Below are positions 48,092 through 55,112 of a DNA stretch of 64,000 nt, one piece after another. The stretch lies in assembly GCF_020215645.1 (NCBI RefSeq), contig NZ_CP084058.1, positions 7,316,001-7,380,000 on the forward strand. Direction: 5' to 3'. The notes beneath the pieces are model-generated. The model searched no databases. It was given only the letters and a program-made list of their open reading frames with translations, and had not been told where the DNA came from. Every line of letters starts with the position of its first letter. Within the stretch, counting starts at the first letter, position 1. Both the position numbers and the translations under genes were made by a program. The stretch is from Nonomuraea gerenzanensis (lineage in GTDB: Bacteria; Actinomycetota; Actinomycetes; Streptosporangiales; Streptosporangiaceae).

Positions 48092-50158
48092 ATGGTCCGT
48101 CGCAGAGAGTTACTCGCGGGCGCCGTCGCCGCCGTCGCGCTCGCCGGAGCGGGCCAGCGCCCCGCCGCCGCGCTCACCCGGCGCGCCGACCGCGACTTCC
48201 CCAAGGTCGGCGGGAACCTGGCGAACCAGAACTACACCGCGCTGCGCGGCGTGCACCGGGGCAACGTCAGGCGGCTGCGCGGCGCGTGGGTGAACGACAT
48301 CGAGGGCGGGCTGGGCGCCGGCAACAGCCAGAGCACCGCCGTGGCCGTGGACGGCGTGCTGTTCATCGAGTCGGCCCTGGGCAACGTCGTCGCGGTGGAC
48401 GGCCGTACCGGGGCGACGATCTGGAAGTACGAGCAGACGCGCGGCGCGGTCACCCGCCGCGGCGTCGGGGTCGGCGGCGGCCGGGTCTACACCTGCGCCA
48501 ACGACAACTGGCTGATCGCCCTGGACCAGCGGACCGGCCAGGTGGTCTGGGAGCGGCAGCACAACGGGTACGGCAACCTGGAGAAGGTCGCGGTCACCTA
48601 CCACGACGGCATGCTCTACTGCGGCACCAACGACGGCCCGCGCGGCGCGGCGCTCGCCTTCGACGCCGCGACCGGCGACCTGGTGTGGCACTTCTGGGGC
48701 ACGGCCGCCCCCGGCCAGATCGGCGGCGACACCTGGGAGGGCGACTCCTGGCAGGTCGGCGGCGCCACGCCGTGGATGCACTGCGCGATCGACGCGGAGC
48801 TGGGGCTGGTCTACTGGACGTTCGGCAACGCCAGGGGCAGCAAGTCGTCGCAGGACGGCTCCGAGCGCGGCGGCCAGAACCTGTTCGCCAACTCGATCGT
48901 GGCCATGGACCTGAAGACCGGCGCCTACCGGTGGCACTTCCAGTCCATCCACCACGACATCTGGGACATGGACAACGTCATGGCGCCCGTCCTGCTGGAC
49001 GCGCGCGTGCGGGGCCGGCTGCGCAAGCTGGTCGTGTACGGCAGCAAGACCGGCATGTACTACATCCTCGACCGCGCGGACGGCTCGGCCCCGCTGGGCA
49101 TCGACGAGCTGCCGGTCCCGCAGGAGCCCCGGCAGAAGACGTGGCCGACGCAGCCGTTCCCGCGCCAGGGCGGCTGGACCGAGCTGCGGCCCGTGTGGCA
49201 GCCGCTCGGCACCGAGGTCCCCGGCCTGCCGCACCGGGCCGTGCCGAACTACAAGCTCGGCTCCCTCTACACACCCCACTGGGACGAGCCGATCCTCACC
49301 ATCCCCGGCCACGGCGGCGGCGCCGACTGGAACCACCAGTCCTACAGCCACAGCACGCGCCTGGTCTACACCGGGTTCGGCTACGTGGCCGCGGCGCACT
49401 CGCTGACCGAGTCGTCGAACGGGCTGCGCCCGCCCGGCGAGTACATGACCGGCGGCGTGGTGGCCGTGGACCCCTCCACGAACCGCGTGCGGTGGAGGCG
49501 GAACCTGCCGTACTCGCTGGCGCACGGCAACGGCATCCTCACCACCGCCTCCGACCTGCTGTTCATCGGCCAGCCTGACGGCAACCTGCTCTGCCTGGAC
49601 GCGCGTGACGGGCACGAGCTGTGGCGCTGGCAGACGGGGGCCGCCGTGAGCAGCAGCCCCATCGCCTACGAGATCGACGGCGAGCAGTACCTGGCGGTCT
49701 ACGCCGGCGGCACCGGCATCCCGTACGGCAACTCGGCACCGCGCGGCGACCACCTGTGGGCGTTCAAGCTGGGCGGCGGCGTCCCGCCCGCCGCCACCCC
49801 GCCCCCGCCCGTGGTGCGCCGCCCGGTCTCGGGCCAGCCGGTGGACGGCGCCACGGTGGGCAACACGGTCGTGCTCGCCCGCGTCTACGAGGGCGGGCAG
49901 GTCGGCGCGGTGGAGTCCACGGCCGTCAACGCCATGGCCCCCACCCACCTGCGGGTGCCGGTGGGCACCACGGTCACCTTCGTCAACCCGCCCGGCAACG
50001 TGCACGTGCACGGCGCCACCCAGTTCTTCGAGGGGCTGTTCGACGTCCGGCTCAAGCCGGGTGAGTCGTTCCGGTACACCTTCACCAAGCCGGGCGAGTA
50101 CTTCTTCAACGACTCCTACAGCCCGCGACCGACGGGCAAGATCGAGGTCACGGGCTGA
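48092..50158 (+). CDS. second secreted PQQ-dependent dehydrogenase with cupredoxin-like domain
   Basis: 688 residues, a paralogue of the protein encoded at 35.2 kb. The twin-arginine signal is VRRRELLAGAVAAVAL. Propeller motifs such as AVDGRTGATIWKYEQ, ALDQRTGQVVWE and WDMDNVMAPVLL run to about residue 590. A C-terminal cupredoxin-like domain (VPVGTTVTFVNPPGN, PGEYFFNDSYSP) also lacks the copper-ligand Cys. Codon 7 is TTA (48110-48112). GAGGAGAGG (48077-48085) fits ATG 48092; ATG 48086 lies too close. It starts 13 bp after livF and is probably in the importer operon, which suggests oxidation of the imported substrate or a precursor. Confidence 0.85.
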   Translation: MVRRRELLAGAVAAVALAGAGQRPAAALTRRADRDFPKVGGNLANQNYTALRGVHRGNVRRLRGAWVNDIEGGLGAGNSQSTAVAVDGVLFIESALGNVVAVDGRTGATIWKYEQTRGAVTRRGVGVGGGRVYTCANDNWLIALDQRTGQVVWERQHNGYGNLEKVAVTYHDGMLYCGTNDGPRGAALAFDAATGDLVWHFWGTAAPGQIGGDTWEGDSWQVGGATPWMHCAIDAELGLVYWTFGNARGSKSSQDGSERGGQNLFANSIVAMDLKTGAYRWHFQSIHHDIWDMDNVMAPVLLDARVRGRLRKLVVYGSKTGMYYILDRADGSAPLGIDELPVPQEPRQKTWPTQPFPRQGGWTELRPVWQPLGTEVPGLPHRAVPNYKLGSLYTPHWDEPILTIPGHGGGADWNHQSYSHSTRLVYTGFGYVAAAHSLTESSNGLRPPGEYMTGGVVAVDPSTNRVRWRRNLPYSLAHGNGILTTASDLLFIGQPDGNLLCLDARDGHELWRWQTGAAVSSSPIAYEIDGEQYLAVYAGGTGIPYGNSAPRGDHLWAFKLGGGVPPAATPPPPVVRRPVSGQPVDGATVGNTVVLARVYEGGQVGAVESTAVNAMAPTHLRVPVGTTVTFVNPPGNVHVHGATQFFEGLFDVRLKPGESFRYTFTKPGEYFFNDSYSPRPTGKIEVTG

Positions 50159-50921
50159 TCACCGCGACGTCGGGGCTGCGCAGCGGGAACCGCTCGAGCA
50201 CCAGCGGGTCATGGCCGGCGACCACCAGCTCGGGGCCGCCGGCCAGCTCCCTGATGCGGTCGAAGGCGCCGTACATGCCGGGCATGCTGTGCAGGATCGG
50301 GAAGGGGCGGTCGCTCTCGATGTTCTCGTAGAAGTGGCTGGCGTCGGAGGCCAGCACGACGTGGCCGCGGGCGGTGGCGACCCGCACCACCTGCATGCCG
50401 GCGGTGTGCCCGCCTACCAGGTGCACGCTGAGGCCGGGCGTCACGAACGCGTCGCCGTCCACCACGAGCGCCCGCCCGTCCTTCCTGGCGGCGGTCAGGC
50501 AGGCGAGGTCGTCGTCGTTGAGCAGCCAGCGCTCGCGGGCGATCCGCTCGGCCCACGGGCCGCTCCAGTAGTCCAGCTCGGCCTGCTGGACGACGTAGCG
50601 GGCGCGCGGGAAGTCTCGGGCGGTGCCGGTGTGGTCGTAGTGCAGGTGGGTGAGCACCACGTGGCCGACCGACTCGGCGGCGATGCCCAGCTCGGCCAGG
50701 GCCTCGACGGGCGAGCAGCGGTAGTCCAGGCCCTCGACGCGGGCCGCCCGCCCGGGGGCGATCCCGGTGTCGATCACCACCGTGTGCTCGCCGGAGACGG
50801 CCGCCCAGACGTAGTAGGACGTCGGGTGGGAGCGCTCGCCGCCGGGCTCGTAGCCGTGGAAGTGCTCGCCGCGCCGGGCGTCGCGCTGGGCGTAACGCAC
50901 GGCGTACACGCGGTAGGTCAT
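50148..50921 (-). CDS. MBL-fold metallohydrolase (AHL-lactonase-like)
   Basis: 257 residues. The zinc motif THLHYDH (His92, His94, Asp96, His97) is complete, with further His in GGHTAGMQ, Asp in ASDASHF and His in VAGHDPLV. Length and the spacing resemble N-acyl-homoserine lactonases and other lactonases. ATG 50921 overlaps the permease stop by 4 bases, so both are co-expressed. A role in opening a sugar or quinic-type lactone would fit the pathway, as would general esterase activity. The 3' end overlaps the PQQ dehydrogenase gene by 11 bp. Confidence 0.82.
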   Translation of the reverse strand: MTYRVYAVRYAQRDARRGEHFHGYEPGGERSHPTSYYVWAAVSGEHTVVIDTGIAPGRAARVEGLDYRCSPVEALAELGIAAESVGHVVLTHLHYDHTGTARDFPRARYVVQQAELDYWSGPWAERIARERWLLNDDDLACLTAARKDGRALVVDGDAFVTPGLSVHLVGGHTAGMQVVRVATARGHVVLASDASHFYENIESDRPFPILHSMPGMYGAFDRIRELAGGPELVVAGHDPLVLERFPLRSPDVAVISP

Positions 50922-52225
50922 GCCTTCACTCGTTCGGGGAGCTTGAGCCCGAGCTGCTCGGTCGGCACCTGGTAGGTCTCCCTGGCGGTCGCGACGGCGG
51001 CCACGTTGATCAGGCAGACGACCGCGGTGATGATCGAGACGCCGAGCCAGCTCTCCGGGCCGGTGCCGGCGACGGCGGTGGCCACCGTGGGGGCGAACCC
51101 GGCGATGGCGAAGCCGATCTGGGTGCCGATCGCCATGCCGGACAGGCGGACCCGGGTGGTGAACATCTCGCCGTAGAAGGACGGCCACACGGCGCTGGTG
51201 GCGCTGTGCACGACGCCGAACATGAGGATGCCGGCCAGGAAGATCAGCACGTAGCTGCCGGCGGAGATCGACCACAGGTAGGCGAACATCAGCACCGCGC
51301 AGCCGAGCGAGCCGCCGATGAAGACCGGCTTGCGGCCGACCCGGTCCGACAGCTTGCCCCACAGCGGGATCGTGATGACCGCCGCGACGTTGGCCAGCAC
51401 GCCGACCCAGAGCATCGGGCTGCGTTCCAGGCCCATCGTGTTGACCGCGTACGACAGGGCGTGCACGGTGAAGATCGTGCTGACCGAGGCGATGATCGCG
51501 CACACGACCACGCGCAGCACGTCCCGCCACTGCTCGCGGAAGAGCACGGCGAGCGGCATCTTGGCGACGGTGTTGGTGGCGACCTCCTGCTCGAAGGCGG
51601 GCGTCTCCTCCAGCGTACGGCGGATGACGACGCCGACCACGGCCACGATGACGCTCAGCCAGAACGGCACCCGCCAGCCCCAGGTCAGCAGCTGCTCCTC
51701 GGGGAGCGCGGCGATCGGCAGGAAGATGGCGGTGGCGATGATCTGGCCGGCCTGGGTGCCGTTGAGCGTGAAGCTGGTGTAGTAGGCGCGCCTGCCCTCG
51801 GGGGCGTGCTCCAGCGTCATGGAGTTGGCGCCCGCCTGCTCCCCTGAGACGGAGAAGCCCTGCATCAGGCGGAGCACCACGAGCAGGATCGGCGCCAGCA
51901 GGCCGACCTGGTCGTAGGTGGGCAGGCAGCCGACCAGGAACGTGGAGCCGCCCATCATCAGCAGCGTGGTGACCAGCACCCGCTTGCGGCCGAACTTGTC
52001 ACCGATGTGACCCAGCACGAACGCCCCCACGGGCCTGGCCAGGTAGCCGACGCCGAACGTGGCCAGCGCGAGCAGCGTGCCGGTGGCGGGCGAGGAGGAC
52101 GGGAAGAAAATCTTGTTGAAGACCAGCGCGGCGGCCGTGCCGTAGATGAAGAAGTCGTAATACTCCAAGGCGCTGCCGATCCAGGCAGCAACGGCCGCTT
52201 TGCGGGGTTTGCCCTGCACCGTCAC
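50918..52225 (-). CDS. MFS transporter, metabolite:H+ symporter (MHS) type, shikimate/organic-acid permease candidate
   Basis: 435 residues, about 12 membrane helices. WIGSALEYYDFFIYGTAAAL and RPVGAFVLGHIGDKFGRKRVL are MHS-family signatures (ShiA, ProP, KgtP relatives), and LRLMQGFSVSGEQAGA is the helix 4-5 motif. GTG 52225 has GAGGAG six bases before. It is paired with the MBL hydrolase and lies next to the dehydroshikimate dehydratase and shikimate dehydrogenase genes, so a quinate or shikimate substrate is plausible. An operator-like box lies at 52274-52295. Confidence 0.88.
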   Translation of the reverse strand: MTVQGKPRKAAVAAWIGSALEYYDFFIYGTAAALVFNKIFFPSSSPATGTLLALATFGVGYLARPVGAFVLGHIGDKFGRKRVLVTTLLMMGGSTFLVGCLPTYDQVGLLAPILLVVLRLMQGFSVSGEQAGANSMTLEHAPEGRRAYYTSFTLNGTQAGQIIATAIFLPIAALPEEQLLTWGWRVPFWLSVIVAVVGVVIRRTLEETPAFEQEVATNTVAKMPLAVLFREQWRDVLRVVVCAIIASVSTIFTVHALSYAVNTMGLERSPMLWVGVLANVAAVITIPLWGKLSDRVGRKPVFIGGSLGCAVLMFAYLWSISAGSYVLIFLAGILMFGVVHSATSAVWPSFYGEMFTTRVRLSGMAIGTQIGFAIAGFAPTVATAVAGTGPESWLGVSIITAVVCLINVAAVATARETYQVPTEQLGLKLPERVKA

Positions 52226-52273
52226 AATTTGCTCCTCACGGTGACGTCGGGGGGTAGTGCGGTGACAGGAAAC

Positions 52274-52295
52274 TAACTCACCGGTTCGTACATTA
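52274..52295. promoter_or_regulatory. second-type operator ahead of the MHS permease gene
   Basis: The 22-bp segment TAACTCAC-N6-GTACATTA matches the reverse complement of 55006-55027 at 19 of 22 positions, including both 8-base ends exactly. It lies about 50 bp ahead of the permease start; read on the minus strand it contains TAATGT, a possible -10. Confidence 0.55.
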
Positions 52296-52314
52296 CAAGG
52301 GTGTTGCCGCAGGA

Positions 52315-54114
52315 TTAAGCACCCGCGTGCTGCACGGCGAGCCGGATGGGGGCGTTGCCGGCCCCGTACCCCTGGTAGCCGCCGATCCGCTGGACGAGCT
52401 CGAAGAACACCCGGCCCACCGTGACCGTGTAGAGGTGCAGGAACTCGCCGCCCCGGCCGTCGCGGTCGTAGAGCACGCCGAGGCGGCGCAGCTCGGGATC
52501 GACCTCGTAGCGGGCCTCCAGGTCGTCGTAGTAGTTGTCCGGGATGGGCAGCAGCAGGTCGGGGTGCTCCTCGCGGAGCCTGCGGGCCGTGCCCACGACG
52601 TCGTCGCAGGCCAGCGCGATGTGCTGCCAGGGGTGGTGGCCGGCGCCGACCTGGGCGATGTTCACCACCATCCGGACCGCGCCGTCGGGGGCCGACATCG
52701 CCTTGCTGCGCAGCAGGCCGTACGGGTCCGGCAGCTCCAGGCTCTCCTGCGGGCGCAGGCCGAGCACGCTGCGGTAGAACAGGGCGGCCTCGTCGAAGTA
52801 GTGCAGCGGCTGGGTGAGCGCCACGTGGTCGATGCGGGTGATGGCGCCCGCCACGGCCGCGCCCGGGCCGAAGTCGGCGAGCCAGGCGGTGTCGCAGAAG
52901 AAGATCTCGGTGCCGTCGGGGGCGGCGATCGCGTCCAGGGGGGCGTCCTCGGGGGCGCGCTCGCGGGGCAGGACGGGTGACAGCAGGGAGCCGGCGTGCT
53001 TGACGGCGCCGCCGGGATCGGGGCTGTCCAGGCCGATCGCGACCAGCGCCGGGCCGTCGTGCGCGGCCTGATCGCCGTCGGGGGCGGCCCCGCGGCCGTC
53101 GGTGGCGGCGCGGTCGCCGGCGGGCGCGGCCCGGTCGCCGGCGTTGAGCAGGAGCCGGGCCTCTCCCTGCGACCACAGCTCGACGGGCTTGCTCGCGTGC
53201 GTGCCCGTGCGGGCGAAGCCGAGCGCGCTCAGCAGCCCGCCGAGGGTGCCGGTGTCGGCCAGCTCGGCGAAGGCGAACCCGGCGGGCACGGCCGGATGCG
53301 CGGCGCCGTCCAGGCTCTGCTCCAGCGCGATGAGCGAGCGCATGCCGTCCAGCGCGGTGCGCTCCACGGACGCCTGCCGGAAGACGTCGTTGAACACCTC
53401 CAGCGACAGCGGCCCCGTGTACCCGGCCCGCAGCACGCTGGCGGTCAGCCCCGCCAGGTCGAAGTTGCCCTGCCCGGGGAAGCAGCGGTAGTGGCGGCTC
53501 CACTGCAGCACGTCCATGGCCAGCAGCGGCGCGTCGGCTAGCTGCAGGAAGAAGATCTTCTCGCCCGGGATGGCCTCGATGCCGATCGGGTCGGAGCCGC
53601 GCGACAGGATGTGGAAGCTGTCCAGGCAGGTGCCCAGGTTCGGGTGGTCGGCCATGCGCACGACGCGCCAGGCGTGCAGGTACTCGTTGACGTGCCGCCC
53701 CCAGGCCAGCGCCTCGTAGGCGATGCGCACGCCGTGCTCGGCGGCCCGCTCGGCCAGCAGCCGCAGCTGCTCGGCGGCCAGCTCGTCGTCGCCGATCGCG
53801 GCCGGGGAGACGTTCGAGCAGACCAGCAGCAGGTCCGCGCCGAGCCGCTCCATCACCCTGAACTTGCGCTCGGCCCGCCGCAGGTTGCCGGCGAGCACGT
53901 CGGCCGGCACCGCCTCGAAGTCACGGAAGGGCTGGTAGAGGTCGATGCCGAGGCCCAGGTCGGCCGCTCTGGCCCGGATCTCCTCCGGTGACAGCGGGCA
54001 GGCCAGCAGGTCGTTCTCGAAGATCTCCACCCCGTCGAACCCGGCGGCGGCGATCGACTCGAGCTTCTCCGTGAGGGTTCCGCTCACCGACACGGTGGCG
54101 ATGGACTTGCGCAC
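52315..54114 (-). CDS. bifunctional sugar-phosphate-isomerase/VOC protein, QsuB-like 3-dehydroshikimate dehydratase
   Basis: 599 residues. Residues 1-275 are an AP-endonuclease-2-type TIM barrel (GFDGVEIFENDLL, LGTCLDSFHILS and FFLQLADAPLLAMDVLQWSR). Residues 300-599 are two VOC halves resembling 4-hydroxyphenylpyruvate dioxygenase (ITRIDHVALTQPLHYFDEA, WQHIALACDD, FFELVQRIGGYQGYG). This TIM-VOC order is that of QsuB, which converts 3-dehydroshikimate to protocatechuate. A low-complexity Asp/Gly/Ala insertion lies between VOC halves (about 375-405). GTG 54114 follows AAGGAGG. Next to shikimate/quinate dehydrogenase, strongly supporting a catabolic role. Confidence 0.85.
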   Translation of the reverse strand: MRKSIATVSVSGTLTEKLESIAAAGFDGVEIFENDLLACPLSPEEIRARAADLGLGIDLYQPFRDFEAVPADVLAGNLRRAERKFRVMERLGADLLLVCSNVSPAAIGDDELAAEQLRLLAERAAEHGVRIAYEALAWGRHVNEYLHAWRVVRMADHPNLGTCLDSFHILSRGSDPIGIEAIPGEKIFFLQLADAPLLAMDVLQWSRHYRCFPGQGNFDLAGLTASVLRAGYTGPLSLEVFNDVFRQASVERTALDGMRSLIALEQSLDGAAHPAVPAGFAFAELADTGTLGGLLSALGFARTGTHASKPVELWSQGEARLLLNAGDRAAPAGDRAATDGRGAAPDGDQAAHDGPALVAIGLDSPDPGGAVKHAGSLLSPVLPRERAPEDAPLDAIAAPDGTEIFFCDTAWLADFGPGAAVAGAITRIDHVALTQPLHYFDEAALFYRSVLGLRPQESLELPDPYGLLRSKAMSAPDGAVRMVVNIAQVGAGHHPWQHIALACDDVVGTARRLREEHPDLLLPIPDNYYDDLEARYEVDPELRRLGVLYDRDGRGGEFLHLYTVTVGRVFFELVQRIGGYQGYGAGNAPIRLAVQHAGA

Positions 54115-54125
54115 GGTTCCTCCTT

Positions 54126-54971
54126 CTAGACGGCGATGAGATCGGTCAGGTGGGCGAACATCCGCTCGGCGTCCGGTTCCCTGCCGGTGAACAGCCTGAA
54201 CGCGTGCACGGCCTGGAAGACGACCATGCCGCCGCCGTCCAGCGTGCGGCAGCCGATCGCCCTGGCCTGCTTGAGCAGCTCGGTCTCCAGCGGGCGGTAG
54301 ACGATGTCGGCCACCCACAGGCCGGGGTGCAGCAGCTCGGCGGGCAGCGGCAGGCCGGGATGGTGAGCCATGCCGGTCGGGGTGGCGTGCACCAGCCCGT
54401 CGGCCCCGGCCAGCAGCCCGGGCAGCTCGTCCGAGGTCGCGGGGCGGGCCCGGCCCGCGCCGAAGCGGGCGGCCAGCTCACCGGCCAGCGCGTCGGCCCG
54501 CGCCGGGTCCGCGTCGACCAGGGTGATCCGGTCGGCGCCCATCGTCAGCAGCGCGTGCGCCACCGCGGCTCCCGCGCCACCGGCGCCGAGCTGCACGATC
54601 CTGCGGGTGGGCACGTCGGGCAGGCCGCGGGCGAAGGACTCGGCGAAGCCCGTCCAGTCGGTGTTGTGGCCGATGGGGCGATCGCCGTCGAACACCACGG
54701 TGTTGACCGCGCCGAGCATGCGGGCGTCCGGTGACAGCTCGTCCAGGTGCGGGATGACGGCCTGCTTGCAGGGGTGGGTGATGTTGAGCCCGTCGTAGCC
54801 GAACGTGCGTGCCGTGCGGACCAGCTCGCCCACCTCGCCGCCCACCCGGTCGGTGTCGAGCAGCCGGTAGACGTAGTGCAATCCGTGGTGCACGGCCTCC
54901 TGCTCGTGCAGCGGCGGGCTCCAGGAGGGGCCGATGCCCGAGCCGATCAACCCGACCAGGAATGAGTCCAT
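54126..54971 (-). CDS. shikimate/quinate 5-dehydrogenase (AroE/QsuD-like)
   Basis: 281 residues. The substrate loop GPSWSPPLHEQ, catalytic Lys in NITHPCKQAV and Asp in HNTDWTGF are all present, followed by the Rossmann GAGGAGAAVAHAL. The strand after it ends LVDADPARA; an acidic residue there favours NAD+ over NADP+, as in catabolic quinate/shikimate dehydrogenases, whereas biosynthetic AroE has a basic NRT-type motif. ATG 54971 has AAGGA six bases before; GTG 54974 is adjacent. It lies 11 bp upstream of the QsuB-like gene, forming a two-step route from quinate/shikimate toward protocatechuate. Not the biosynthetic gene (no aroB/aroK nearby). Confidence 0.88.
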   Translation of the reverse strand: MDSFLVGLIGSGIGPSWSPPLHEQEAVHHGLHYVYRLLDTDRVGGEVGELVRTARTFGYDGLNITHPCKQAVIPHLDELSPDARMLGAVNTVVFDGDRPIGHNTDWTGFAESFARGLPDVPTRRIVQLGAGGAGAAVAHALLTMGADRITLVDADPARADALAGELAARFGAGRARPATSDELPGLLAGADGLVHATPTGMAHHPGLPLPAELLHPGLWVADIVYRPLETELLKQARAIGCRTLDGGGMVVFQAVHAFRLFTGREPDAERMFAHLTDLIAV

Positions 54972-55005
54972 CACTTTTCCTTTCCAGCAGGTGCTGCGGT
55001 TTTCT

Positions 55006-55027
55006 TAATGTACGTACTAGTGAGTTA
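55006..55027. promoter_or_regulatory. second-type operator between the shikimate dehydrogenase and Fe-S flavoprotein genes
   Basis: Contains ACGTACTAGT as at 43501 and flanks that match 52274-52295 in opposite orientation. On the plus strand TAATGT (55006-55011) may be a -10 box. The position between divergent starts could control both genes. Confidence 0.55.
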
Positions 55028-55076
55028 GCTGGCTAGACGTGCCCTTGACTTCGCGGGGGCGGCACCGCAACCTTGT

Positions 55077-55090
55077 GGACTATCTAGTCC
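55077..55090. promoter_or_regulatory. palindrome GGACTATCTAGTCC upstream of the Fe-S flavoprotein gene
   Basis: GGACTA and TAGTCC are perfect 6-base arms around TC, 23 bp before GTG 55113. The right arm plus GT (CTAGTCCGT) is identical to the right half of the 43501 box, suggesting the same protein binds. Confidence 0.5.
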
Positions 55091-55112
55091 GTACCATCAG
55101 GACGGAGCCCGC

